A DNA stretch of 64,000 bases from a virus, in the IMG/VR virus record IMGVR_UViG_3300022822_000014, positions 1 through 64,000 of that record. One strand, 5' to 3'. The stretch's first letter is position 1; every line of letters begins with the position of its first letter. The notes beneath the pieces are model-generated. The model saw nothing but the letters and a program-made list of their open reading frames with translations, was not told the origin of the DNA and made no database searches. Below, piece by piece: positions 56,289 through 64,000 of this stretch. The translations under genes and the position numbers were made by a program.

Positions 56289-57413
56289 ATGAAAAAACTT
56301 AGAAGAAATATACTTCCCATTATAATCACTCTTGCAGCACTATCAGTATCAGGTTCTGCAGCATTTTACAGTGTGAGTGGGCTATCAAAACTATTTGCAG
56401 GCGCCTCCACAGAGGTAATTATAATGGCAGGATCTTTAGAGGTAGCTAAATTAGTTATTGCTTCACTTTTGTACCAATACTGGGGGACATTAAATAAGTG
56501 GCTTAGAGCGTATTTGAGTATTGCTACAGTAATTTTAGTATTAATTACCAGTATGGGTATCTATGGTTTTCTAAGCGCTGCTTACCAACAAACTTATGCG
56601 GGGTTATCGGTTGTAGAAAACAAAATTGAATTTTTAGAACAAAAGAAAAATTTCTATGAAAACGATGTTACAAGGTTTGATCAAGAACTTAAGGGTATTT
56701 CAACCAATATTAATAATTTATCAACTGCGAAAAGCAGTCAAATACAAGTCCGAGATACCTCCTCAACGTCCGGCTTCCGTACTACTATATCTACAACAGA
56801 GCTTAGAATGGCTCAAAAACGTATCGATACAGAAGAAGTAAATAGAAAAAGTATACAATCTAAAAGAGAAGTAGCTGCTGATAGTCTACAAAAATATCAA
56901 CTACAGATTTTAGAATTAAGGACCCAATCTTCAACTTCAGGAGAATTAGGTCCATTAAAATATCTAGCAGGACTAACAGGTATTCCAATGGATAGAATTA
57001 TAAACTATCTTTTGCTTACAATAATATTCGTATTCGACCCATTAGCAATATCTTTAGTAATAGCAGCAAACTTTGCTTTTAATCAAGCAAAGCCTAAGAA
57101 GACCCTTTACGGGGAAGATGAAGATATAGAAGATATAGGTAAGGGTATAAGAAAAGCTGTGGATTCATACGATGATTTACAAAGCGAAATACAAGATTGG
57201 AATACAACTCTTAATGACGGGTTAGAGAATGATGAAGAATGGAAAATTACAGATGAAAATGATAATGAATTACCAGAAAAAAAATCAATTAAAAGAGTTA
57301 TACAGAAATCCCCTAAGAACCGTAGAGTAGAGTTTACTGATGGTACAGTAGGATGGGTGAGTAAGACAGAGCTTAAACAAGACCAAGACGAGCATAAAAT
57401 TACATATTTATAA
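56289..57413 (+). CDS. Polytopic membrane protein with coiled coil, 374 aa
   Basis: Four membrane segments: about 9-33, 42-61, 70-93 and, after the coiled coil, about 237-260. Residues 100-215 are a Lys/Glu-rich coiled coil with KIEFLEQKKNFYENDVTRF. The tail holds KRVIQKSPKNRRVEF and DGTVGWVSKTELK, a small module also found in the next gene. Role unknown; proteins of this layout occur in marine phages as I recall. May act at the host envelope. Confidence 0.5.
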   Translation: MKKLRRNILPIIITLAALSVSGSAAFYSVSGLSKLFAGASTEVIIMAGSLEVAKLVIASLLYQYWGTLNKWLRAYLSIATVILVLITSMGIYGFLSAAYQQTYAGLSVVENKIEFLEQKKNFYENDVTRFDQELKGISTNINNLSTAKSSQIQVRDTSSTSGFRTTISTTELRMAQKRIDTEEVNRKSIQSKREVAADSLQKYQLQILELRTQSSTSGELGPLKYLAGLTGIPMDRIINYLLLTIIFVFDPLAISLVIAANFAFNQAKPKKTLYGEDEDIEDIGKGIRKAVDSYDDLQSEIQDWNTTLNDGLENDEEWKITDENDNELPEKKSIKRVIQKSPKNRRVEFTDGTVGWVSKTELKQDQDEHKITYL

Positions 57414-57435
57414 AGATAAACTAATAACAATTACT

Positions 57436-57666
57436 ATGCAAGAAAAATTTAGTACAAAAGAAATAGAAGTAAATTCACCAGTAACTGTAGAAGCACCTAA
57501 AGCGGAGATAATAGCCCCTAAAGCTGTTAAAAAAGCAGATAAGGTTAAAAAAGTATTGAGAGTAATACAAAAAAAACCTAAGACATTTAGATTACAATTA
57601 CAAGGAGGAGAAGTTGTGGAAGTTCCAAAAGCTAATTTTGATAAAGCGTCTATGAGTATTAAGTAG
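57436..57666 (+). CDS. Small protein sharing module with upstream membrane protein, 76 aa
   Basis: MQEKFSTKEIEVNSPVTVE, then VLRVIQKKPKTFRLQLQGGEVVEVPKANF, which resembles the C-terminal R-V-I-Q-K-x-P-K-x-x-R...G-x-V-x-V-x-K of the protein encoded at 56289. Ends before a terminator. Function unknown. Confidence 0.5.
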   Translation: MQEKFSTKEIEVNSPVTVEAPKAEIIAPKAVKKADKVKKVLRVIQKKPKTFRLQLQGGEVVEVPKANFDKASMSIK

Positions 57667-57695
57667 AAGCAAAAGATTTAATAAATATACAAGAA

Positions 57696-57722
57696 AGAGG
57701 TTGGTTTTTCCAACCTTTTTTC
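57696..57722 (+). terminator. Terminator overlapping a promoter
   Basis: AGGTTGG/CCAACCT stem with TTTTT loop, then TTTTTTCG where the promoter box TTCGTATCTTA begins at 57721. Confidence 0.8.
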
Positions 57723-57731
57723 GTATCTTAA
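57721..57731 (+). promoter_or_regulatory. Promoter box TTCGTATCTTA
   Basis: Shares its first bases with the terminator U-tract; drives the gene at 57753. Confidence 0.5.
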
Positions 57732-57752
57732 AGATATATATAAAGTAGTCAT

Positions 57753-58058
57753 ATGAGTAAGAATAGTGAACTTTTTAGCTGGACGATAAGTTCAACAGCT
57801 ACCGCAGAAAATAGAGACCCCTATGTTCAATCAGTTAAAGATAAATTTGAAGAGCGGTCTCAAGTAGGTATTCGGAAGTACGGTAGAACGTTAGACAGAG
57901 ACGATATTGACTTTTTGGGGTGGATTGACCATTTACAAGAGGAACTTATGGATGCTACATTATATTTAGAAAGATTAAAAGCAAGTTATGTCGAAGAAGG
58001 TAAAAGGGGAAGTAAAAAAAGTTTGGGAAAGCAAAATAAAACAAAGCAAAAAAAATAA
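57753..58058 (+). CDS. Phage conserved protein, 101 aa, MazG-like helices
   Basis: Residues 25-75 contain VKDKFEERSQVGIRKYGRT and IDFLGWIDHLQEELMDATLYLE, helix pairs with E-E-L-x-D-A as in small all-alpha pyrophosphatase-like phage proteins; the C-terminal KKSLGKQNKTKQKK is basic. Overlaps the nuclease gene by 71 bases in another frame, so the basic tail may be a read-through of nuclease coding sequence. Confidence 0.5.
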   Translation: MSKNSELFSWTISSTATAENRDPYVQSVKDKFEERSQVGIRKYGRTLDRDDIDFLGWIDHLQEELMDATLYLERLKASYVEEGKRGSKKSLGKQNKTKQKK

Positions 58059-58935
58059 ACACATTTCCTACTCAGCAGTTTATACATTTCAGACCTGCCC
58101 GAAAATGTGGCACTACCAATACAACAATAAACTAGTACCGTTTACATCTAGCATACATACCATTTTTGGTAGTGCAATGCATGAGACTATTCAAGAATGG
58201 CTGGAAGTACTCTTTCATGACCAAGTGAAGAAAGCAAACGAAATGGATTTAAATTCGTTGCTCTATGCTAAAATGGTACAGGCATTTAAGGTTGCTAGAG
58301 CACAAGCTAAGGGTACATTAGACCCGGGTATAAACGCTAAGGTACTACAGGAGTTCTACTTAGATGGAAAACATATTTTAGATTATCTTAAAAAGAATAG
58401 AGCAGGGTATTTTTCTACTAAAACTATGGAACTTGCCGGAGTAGAAACTTTACTATACCAGGAAATTACCCCTGGGGTGATGTTTAAAGGATTAGTAGAT
58501 TTAGTATTTTACAGTCCCTTAGCAGATACTTGGACGATAATGGACATCAAGACATCAACTTCTGGATGGAAAGATTACCAAAAGAAAGATGATAAAAAAA
58601 TAGCACAAGTGGCTTTATATAGAGAGTTCTTCTCTAAACAGTTTAATATACCGGTAGAAAAAATAAACGTGGAGTACTTTATTCTAAAGAGAAGAGTACC
58701 TGTAAATGCTGATTTTGCTTCTATGCAAAAAAGAGTACAAGAGTTTAGACCCGCTATCGGACCAAGAAAAAGCAAACAATTCAGAGAAACTTTTACACAG
58801 ACATTAAAAGATATGCTTAATGAAGACATGACTTTTAAAGACCATTCACAAAATACAACACCAGAGAAGTTTGCATGTACCTATTGCGATGTAGGAAAAA
58901 TGAAACTTTGTAATGAATGGAAGACTGTTTTGTAA
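57988..58935 (+). CDS. Cas4/RecB-like nuclease with four-cysteine Fe-S cluster
   Basis: 315 residues. The first Cys is in YTFQTCPKMWHYQYNN (about 34); then GSAMHETIQEW, GLVDLVFYSPLADTW (catalytic Asp), TIMDIKTSTSGW (Asp-x-Lys) and QVALYREFF; the last three Cys are in ACTYCDVGKMKLCNEW near the C-terminus. This C...C-x2-C-x5-C layout is that of AddB/Cas4/Dna2-type nucleases with a [4Fe-4S] cluster. Likely a 5'-to-3' DNA exonuclease for recombination or host DNA breakdown. ATG preceded by AAGTT. Confidence 0.8.
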   Translation: MSKKVKGEVKKVWESKIKQSKKNKHISYSAVYTFQTCPKMWHYQYNNKLVPFTSSIHTIFGSAMHETIQEWLEVLFHDQVKKANEMDLNSLLYAKMVQAFKVARAQAKGTLDPGINAKVLQEFYLDGKHILDYLKKNRAGYFSTKTMELAGVETLLYQEITPGVMFKGLVDLVFYSPLADTWTIMDIKTSTSGWKDYQKKDDKKIAQVALYREFFSKQFNIPVEKINVEYFILKRRVPVNADFASMQKRVQEFRPAIGPRKSKQFRETFTQTLKDMLNEDMTFKDHSQNTTPEKFACTYCDVGKMKLCNEWKTVL

Positions 58936-58970
58936 AACAATATATATTTATATATAATAAATAGAAAGTT

Positions 58971-59159
58971 ATGATCCCAAAAACAGAAAAACTGACCTCA
59001 GTCAAAATAACCCAACCTCTTTTTAGCGAATTTAAAATGGCTTGTTTGCAAGACAACTTTTCATTTAAAAAGCTTGCAGATCGGGCAATTTATCTCTATC
59101 TTACGGATAGGGACTTTAAAGAGAAACTTCACAAACAACATAACATTAGATTAAAATAA
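58971..59159 (+). CDS. Ribbon-helix-helix-like small protein, 62 aa
   Basis: MIPKTEKLTSVKITQPLFS, then EFKMACLQDNFSFKKLADRA: a beta strand followed by two helices in the ribbon-helix-helix order; end is basic. A regulator of the glycosyltransferase cluster is possible. Overlaps next start by 1 base. Confidence 0.45.
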   Translation: MIPKTEKLTSVKITQPLFSEFKMACLQDNFSFKKLADRAIYLYLTDRDFKEKLHKQHNIRLK

Positions 59160-60604
59160 TGAACAGTAAACTCGGTTACATACCTAAAGCAGAAAGGAAA
59201 AAAATCTTATTGCTATGTGATGATATTAGAATGCACTCAGGAGTAGCTACAATGGCAAGAGAGTTCGTAGTAGGAACCGCACACCATTTTAATTGGTTCA
59301 ATTTAGGTGCAGCATTAAACCATCCAGAAATAGGAAAAACATTTGATCTATCTGAAGATATAAATAAAAAAGTTGGTATATCTGATTCAAACGTATCTGT
59401 AAGGCCAAACACAGGCTATGGAGATGCTGATATAATAAGAAAACTCCTTAAAACAGAAAAACCAGATGCAATCTTTATCTTCACAGATCCAAGATACTGG
59501 ACATGGTTATTCGAAATAGAAAGAGAGATTAGATCCCAAATCCCAATTTTTTGGTTAAATATCTGGGATGACTATCCCGCACCCCTATACAATAAACAGT
59601 ACTACGATTCAGTGGATGTATTAATGGCAATTTCAAAACAGACTAAGAATATTAATGAGATTGTATTAGGAGAGCAAGCTAAAGATAAAATTATAGAGTA
59701 TGTTCCCCACGGTATTGATGAAACTACATTCTTCCCAATTGATGAGCAACATAAACTGTATGCTCAATTAGTAGATTTTAGAAAAAACACAATTCCGGAT
59801 CCAAACATAGAGTTTATAATTTATTTTAACTCCAGAAATATCCAGAGAAAACATCCAGCAGATACAATTCTTGCGTATAGAATATTTTGTGATATGATTG
59901 GCAAAGAAGCTTCCAAGAAATGTGCACTGCTAATGCATACACAGGCCATAGACCAAAACGGAACAGATTTAAACGCAGTGAAAGAAGCTTTCTGTGACCC
60001 GGATTATATTAACGTGTACTTTTCACAGGGAAGAATATCACCAGCACAAATGAACATGCTGTACAATATTACAGACGTTACAGTACTACTTTCATCAAAC
60101 GAAGGTTGGGGGTTATCTTTAACAGAAGCAATGATGACAGGTAAGATGATTGTTGCCAATGTTACAGGAGGTATGCAAGATCAAATGAGGTTTGAAAAAG
60201 ACGGTAAGTGGATTGATTTTTCACCTGACTTTCCTTCCAACCATAGAGGTACAGTTAGGGAGTGTGGGGAATGGGCAGTACCAGTCTATCCGTCTTCAAT
60301 CTCCTTAACAGGATCTGTACCAACCCCTTATATTTTTGATGATAGATGTTCACCTGAAGATGCCGCAATAGCTTTTTTAAAAGTATACAGTATGACTCCT
60401 GAAGAAAGAAAAGTAAACGGCTTAAAAGGTAGAGAATGGGTAACATCAGAAGAATCGCAAATGTCTGCCTCAACAATGAGTATTAATATTACAAAGGTAC
60501 TGGAAAAAGGATTTAAAGAATTTAAACCAAGACCCTCTTTTGATTTAATTAAAGTAAAACCAAAGGAAAAGAAATATATAACACATAAATTAACAGGTTA
60601 TTAA
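59159..60604 (+). CDS. Glycosyltransferase, GT4-like
   Basis: 481 residues. KKILLLCDDIRMHSGVATMAREF is a nucleotide-sugar GT-B opening; LLSSNEGWGLSLTEAMMTGK (about 315-335) has the E-x(7)-E motif that binds the sugar donor; MIVANVTGGMQDQMR follows. Transfers a sugar to an unknown acceptor. First of a run of glycan genes continuing to the right edge. Confidence 0.78.
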   Translation: MNSKLGYIPKAERKKILLLCDDIRMHSGVATMAREFVVGTAHHFNWFNLGAALNHPEIGKTFDLSEDINKKVGISDSNVSVRPNTGYGDADIIRKLLKTEKPDAIFIFTDPRYWTWLFEIEREIRSQIPIFWLNIWDDYPAPLYNKQYYDSVDVLMAISKQTKNINEIVLGEQAKDKIIEYVPHGIDETTFFPIDEQHKLYAQLVDFRKNTIPDPNIEFIIYFNSRNIQRKHPADTILAYRIFCDMIGKEASKKCALLMHTQAIDQNGTDLNAVKEAFCDPDYINVYFSQGRISPAQMNMLYNITDVTVLLSSNEGWGLSLTEAMMTGKMIVANVTGGMQDQMRFEKDGKWIDFSPDFPSNHRGTVRECGEWAVPVYPSSISLTGSVPTPYIFDDRCSPEDAAIAFLKVYSMTPEERKVNGLKGREWVTSEESQMSASTMSINITKVLEKGFKEFKPRPSFDLIKVKPKEKKYITHKLTGY

Positions 60605-60605
60605 G

Positions 60606-61886
60606 ATGAGTAAAACAACATGCGTAATAAGCTGTCCTATAGACTGTTATAGTGGATATTCAGCAAGATCTAGAGACTTTATCAAAGCGTTAATAAAGAC
60701 AAAACCGGAATGGGATATAAAGATATTATCCCAAAGATGGGGTAATACAAGATTTGGGTACTTAAAAGATCACAAAGAAGTAGATCTTATCTCTAAGATT
60801 ATAGATAAAATAGAAGACCAACCAGACGTATGGATACAAATTACAGTCCCAAACGAATTCCAAAAAATAGGGAAGTATAATATTGGAGTAACAGCCGGAA
60901 TAGAGACTACAGTTTGTGATGTTTCTTGGATTCAAGGATGTAATAACATGGACTTAATAATTACCTCATCAGAACACAGCAAGAATGTTTTTATTAATTC
61001 GGTGTATAGTAAAGAGGATAGTAAAACAAAAGGTATAATTGGGAAGGTGGAAATAACAACTCCTATTGAAGTTTTATTTGAAGGAGCTGATATAAATAAA
61101 TATTTCCCAGCCAAGTCAAATAGGGAGTTGGAAATTAATAAACAGTTAGATGGAATTAAAGAATCGTTCTGCTACCTGGTTGTGGGACATTGGATGCAAG
61201 GAGATTTAGGCCAGGACAGGAAAAATATAGGATACACTTTAAAAGCTTTCTTAGAAACATTTAAAAATAAACCTAATTCACCGGCCTTAATACTAAAAAC
61301 TCATCAAGTTACAACCTCTATTATGGATAGAGAAAAAATATTAGATAAGATTGACAGTATTAGAAAAACTGTAAAAGGCACAGTACCTAACGTATATCTT
61401 CTTCATGGAGAGGTGTCTGATGAGGAAATAAATGAACTATATAATCATTCAAAAATAAAAGCAATGATTAGCCTAACTAAAGGAGAAGGATTTGGAAGAC
61501 CTTTATTAGAGTTTTCCTTAACCAACAAACCTATTATAGCTTCAGCCTGGTCGGCACATCTAGATTTTTTACATAGAGATTATACAACTCTAATTGGAGG
61601 AACTTTAACAAAAGTACACCCATCAGCATCAGTACCAAAAGTAATCTTACCGGAAGCAAGCTGGTTCACACCAGATGCCGGGGAGGTGTCAACAGCATAT
61701 AAAGGAATAGTAAAAGACTATAAGAAGTTATTGGAATTAGCAAAAAGGCAAGGACATAGAAGCAGAAGCTTATTTAGCTTTGATGCTATGACAGAATTAT
61801 TAGGAAAGATTTTAGATGAAAAAATACCAATCTTCCCAAAGAAAATAGAATTAAATTTACCTAAATTAGAGTTACCAAAATTATAA
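60606..61886 (+). CDS. Glycosyltransferase, GT4-like
   Basis: 426 residues. Starts MSKTTCVISCPIDCYSGYS; ISLTKGEGFGRPLLEFSL (about 292-310) gives the donor-binding E-x-F-G-x-P-x-x-E motif; IASAWSAHLDFL next. Its start is 1 base after the previous gene's stop. Likely works in series with the GT at 59159. Confidence 0.75.
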   Translation: MSKTTCVISCPIDCYSGYSARSRDFIKALIKTKPEWDIKILSQRWGNTRFGYLKDHKEVDLISKIIDKIEDQPDVWIQITVPNEFQKIGKYNIGVTAGIETTVCDVSWIQGCNNMDLIITSSEHSKNVFINSVYSKEDSKTKGIIGKVEITTPIEVLFEGADINKYFPAKSNRELEINKQLDGIKESFCYLVVGHWMQGDLGQDRKNIGYTLKAFLETFKNKPNSPALILKTHQVTTSIMDREKILDKIDSIRKTVKGTVPNVYLLHGEVSDEEINELYNHSKIKAMISLTKGEGFGRPLLEFSLTNKPIIASAWSAHLDFLHRDYTTLIGGTLTKVHPSASVPKVILPEASWFTPDAGEVSTAYKGIVKDYKKLLELAKRQGHRSRSLFSFDAMTELLGKILDEKIPIFPKKIELNLPKLELPKL

Positions 61887-61889
61887 GTT

Positions 61890-62339
61890 ATGCAAGATCA
61901 ATTAGTAGAATGTAAACGATGCAAAGGAAATGCATGTTACGAGCAGCACATAGATAAGGATACAACAACATGGTTATGTTTAGGATGTGGTTTTACAACT
62001 TCAACCCTAATGACTGAGGGAGGAAAAGTAACAGCTGATTTAATAGAAACTTCTCCTGAACTATATAGGGATTTATTATTCACAGATGAAGACAAAAGAG
62101 TATGGGCACCCGCCACCATTACCTTACCGGGAAGCGGAATGGTATTCCTAGACGGTTCATCAAAAGAGGAATGGAAATGGTCAGCAGTAAAAGCTATTAG
62201 AATCACTCCAGAAGAGAGAACTACAAAGAGTTTTCCAAAAGATCAGACCCATAAAATGGATATGCCGGAAGCAAAATTCTTTGAACAGAATGAATTTATG
62301 GATGCCCTTGAAGTTATAAACTTTTATGATATAAAGTAA
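61890..62339 (+). CDS. Zinc-finger-like protein, 149 aa
   Basis: Starts MQDQLVECKRCKGNACYEQ; with CLGCGF it gives two C-x-x-C pairs (about 8-36) of a zinc ribbon. The rest (PATITLPGSGMVFLDGSSK) is a beta domain. Between glycan genes; I do not recognise the family. Confidence 0.5.
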   Translation: MQDQLVECKRCKGNACYEQHIDKDTTTWLCLGCGFTTSTLMTEGGKVTADLIETSPELYRDLLFTDEDKRVWAPATITLPGSGMVFLDGSSKEEWKWSAVKAIRITPEERTTKSFPKDQTHKMDMPEAKFFEQNEFMDALEVINFYDIK

Positions 62340-62346
62340 TAACGTT

Positions 62347-62979
62347 ATGAGTAAAATAAAATTGTCATATGCAGTAACACTCTGTAATGAGTTTCTTGAA
62401 ATACAGAAGCTCCTTCCATTCTTGTTAAATAATAAAAGAATAGGAGATGAAATCGTTATACTATATGACCAAGCAAACGGTACAGAAGAGATAGAAATCT
62501 TCCTATCAGAGTTTAATAAACTACCCAACGTACAGTTCTATAGAGGGTATTTCGATGGTCATTTCGCAGATTGGAAAAATAAGTTAACCGAATACTGTAC
62601 TGGGGATTTTATATTTCAAATTGATGCAGACGAGACACCTAATGAACAGCTTATTAAAATACTCCCCCTTCTTGTTGAAAAGAACCCAGACAATGAAGTT
62701 TATCTAGTACCTAGAGTAAATACAGTAGAAGGCTTAACAGAAGATCATATACAGAAATGGGGGTGGAATGTAAACAAAGAGGGCTGGATTAACTGGCCGG
62801 ACTATCAAATGAGAATCTGGAAAAATAAACCGGAGATCAAATGGGTGAATAAAGTGCATGAGAAGTTAGAAGGGTTTGAAACCTACTCTAATTTACCTTT
62901 AGATAAAACTTACGCACTCTATCATCCAAAACAAATAGAAAGACAAGAAAAACAGAATGCATTTTATGACACGTTATAA
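62347..62979 (+). CDS. Glycosyltransferase, GT2-like
   Basis: 210 residues. KLSYAVTLCNEFLEIQKLLP and DEIVILYDQANGTEEI are the opening of a GT-A fold; FIFQIDADETPNEQL holds the D-x-D site (about 90) and MRIWKNKPEIKWVNKVHEKLEG the conserved end segment. Its end overlaps the next gene by 23 bases. Confidence 0.78.
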   Translation: MSKIKLSYAVTLCNEFLEIQKLLPFLLNNKRIGDEIVILYDQANGTEEIEIFLSEFNKLPNVQFYRGYFDGHFADWKNKLTEYCTGDFIFQIDADETPNEQLIKILPLLVEKNPDNEVYLVPRVNTVEGLTEDHIQKWGWNVNKEGWINWPDYQMRIWKNKPEIKWVNKVHEKLEGFETYSNLPLDKTYALYHPKQIERQEKQNAFYDTL

Positions 62980-63223
62980 AGTAGGTATTATAGGAAATGG
63001 ATTTGTAGGAGATAGCCATTTACACGTACCCGGACCAGACGGAAGACACGGTTACGGAGGAACTTGTTTTCCCAAAGATGTTAATGCTATTATTAAATTA
63101 GGAAATAAATTAGGCACTCCAATGAATACTATTGAACCAGGATGGAAAACTAACTTAGAGGTTAGACCTGAAAGAGATTGGGAAGCTAAAAAAGGAAGAG
63201 CAATAAGTAATGATAAAGAATAG
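62957..63223 (+). CDS. Minimal UDP-glucose/GDP-mannose dehydrogenase-like protein (internal deletion)
   Basis: 88 residues. YKVGIIGNGFVG is the NAD-binding G-x-G-x-x-G start of UDP-sugar dehydrogenases, but after six residues it jumps to VPGPDGRHGYGGTCFPKDVNAI, the catalytic-Cys loop normally about 250 residues later. The substrate and most of the dehydrogenase are missing. Either a decayed gene held open or a shortened protein used for another task. Confidence 0.6.
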   Translation: MHFMTRYKVGIIGNGFVGDSHLHVPGPDGRHGYGGTCFPKDVNAIIKLGNKLGTPMNTIEPGWKTNLEVRPERDWEAKKGRAISNDKE

Positions 63224-63899
63224 TTTTAGAGAAGATATAGAGTATATATTTGCAAAATTAAAGAAAAAAGAAAACTTTAGTTTTAGCAAGTACGCTGATG
63301 GGGAATTCGCCATACTAGCCAACCAAGCTATTACTAATGTAGATAATTGGACATTTAAACCAGAACTACATTCTGAAATTAGAACTGAACTAATAAGATC
63401 CTTCCAATATAAAGATCCTGAGTATTATGTAGGTGTAAGCTGTAAATGCTGCCAACCTAAACCAATTGTGGATTGGATGAGAATAGAATCAAAGCAGGAG
63501 ACCCTAACCTGGGCTAACCTCTTTGTAAATAGTAACTACCCCTACTATAAAGAAAACTTTATTCCGGAATATAGTAAACATGATGTGATTTTATTCGCAA
63601 GAGCAAATGCTACAGTACACAAGCTTCCTTTTATTATAGATCAACACGTACCTATCACCACAGAGGCATTTATAGATAATTTTGATATGGTAGAGAATTT
63701 TCCTATTGAGAAATATAAAGGAAAACTCTTTTTATTCTGTGCCGGACCGTTGGGTAATATGTTAGCCGCTAAGTTTTGGGAGAAGAATAAGCACAACATT
63801 TACTTAGACATTGGATCAACTTTAAATGGTTACTTGACTGAGAATAATAGAAGCTACCTTAAAGGAGAGAGTACTTCCTTAAAGACATGTATATGGTAA
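63210..63899 (+). CDS. GT-D fold glycosyltransferase-like protein (DUF1792-like)
   Basis: 229 residues. FSFSKYADGEFAILANQAI (about 24-42) carries the F-S-x-Y-x-D-G-E signature of GT-D enzymes; LFLFCAGPLGNMLAAKFWE and NIYLDIGSTLNGYL match the C-terminal segments of that fold. Transfers a sugar in O-glycan or surface polysaccharide synthesis. Overlaps the previous gene by 14 bases. Confidence 0.65.
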   Translation: MIKNSFREDIEYIFAKLKKKENFSFSKYADGEFAILANQAITNVDNWTFKPELHSEIRTELIRSFQYKDPEYYVGVSCKCCQPKPIVDWMRIESKQETLTWANLFVNSNYPYYKENFIPEYSKHDVILFARANATVHKLPFIIDQHVPITTEAFIDNFDMVENFPIEKYKGKLFLFCAGPLGNMLAAKFWEKNKHNIYLDIGSTLNGYLTENNRSYLKGESTSLKTCIW

Positions 63900-64000
63900 A
63901 TAAGATTTTAATATGTTTTGGAACAAGACCTGAATGGTTAAAAGTAAAACCGTTAGTAGAGACACTAGATAACTGTCAGCTTCTATTTACAGGACAACAT
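63893..64000 (+). CDS. UDP-GlcNAc 2-epimerase-like protein, N-terminal part (3' truncated by window edge)
   Basis: The frame from ATG 63893 (63887 also possible, two codons earlier) reads MVNKILICFGTRPEWLKVKPLVETL, where F-G-T-R-P-E-x-x-K-x-x-P-L-V is the WecB start. The frame is open to the right edge. It would make UDP-ManNAc for glycan synthesis. Confidence 0.75.
   Translation, partial: MVNKILICFGTRPEWLKVKPLVETLDNCQLLFTGQH

Noticed and set aside
1-64000. Integrase, repressor or attachment sites indicating lysogeny
   Set aside because: None recognised in the window, although genes outside it are unknown.

Overview
This window is part of a large tailed-phage genome (about 35% GC by eye, nearly every gene on the + strand, dense packing with 1 to 15 base overlaps). 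A host in the Bacteroidota, probably a flavobacterium, is suggested by the absence of Shine-Dalgarno sequences, by AT-rich promoter boxes of the form TTCGTATATTTA that resemble the TAnnTTTG box of that phylum, by tRNA-operon leaders with a GTTCATTGACATATTGG element, and by an HNH protein of a type common there. No integrase, repressor or attachment site was seen, so a lytic lifestyle is the simplest reading.

Layout. 1-6192: tail and baseplate genes (end of the tape measure, LysM-like wedge protein, a hub with an M23 peptidase domain). 6231-12357: replication and recombination (divergent family A polymerase, gp32-like SSB, UvsX-like recombinase, 5' exonuclease, DnaB-like helicase). 12474-20738: nucleotide metabolism (NrdB, NrdA, thioredoxin, QueC) interrupted by accessory genes: a PF10107-like nuclease beside a duplicated NrdA tail, then a double prolyl 4-hydroxylase followed by two glycosyltransferases that resemble eukaryotic hydroxyproline glycosyltransferases. 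20908-24484: five tandem leucine-rich-repeat paralogues with an exact 60-base period plus one unrelated gene. 24485-31206: a tRNA array that covers all 20 amino acids, with two GIY-YIG genes and an HNH gene inside and many structured non-tRNA segments between the tRNAs. 31308-35367: fibre genes. 35412-37192: carbamoyltransferase and a small partner. 37585-46599: 7-deazaguanine DNA modification (QueD, QueE, FolE, DpdA, QueF; QueC lies at 19881) with two ferredoxins, a MazG-like protein, a formyltransferase and another GIY-YIG gene. 46853-52224: J-domain protein, full-length PolA-type polymerase, GroES, GroEL and a histone H1-like protein. 54564-56264: lysis (holin, GH19 endolysin, possible spanin). 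57988-58935: Fe-S RecB/Cas4-like nuclease. 59159-64000: glycosyltransferase cluster running off the right edge.

How it works together. FolE, QueD, QueE, QueC and QueF can make preQ1, and DpdA can insert the deazapurine into DNA, which would shield the phage genome from restriction. RNR plus thioredoxin supply dNTPs, and the tRNA set and chaperonin suggest a phage that carries much of its own translation and folding support. Two recurrent promoter-like motifs split the window: TTCGTATATTTA before early or middle genes, and CTATTTATA before structural, lysis and homing-endonuclease genes.

The candidates for something undescribed are the prolyl-hydroxylase/Hyp-glycosyltransferase cassette (15787-18639), the recoded NrdA tail flanking a nuclease (15126-15725), the LRR array whose protein lengths equal 75+20n residues, and the oversized tRNA-like and structured RNAs of the tRNA region. 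All calls come from reading the sequence; no database search was run.
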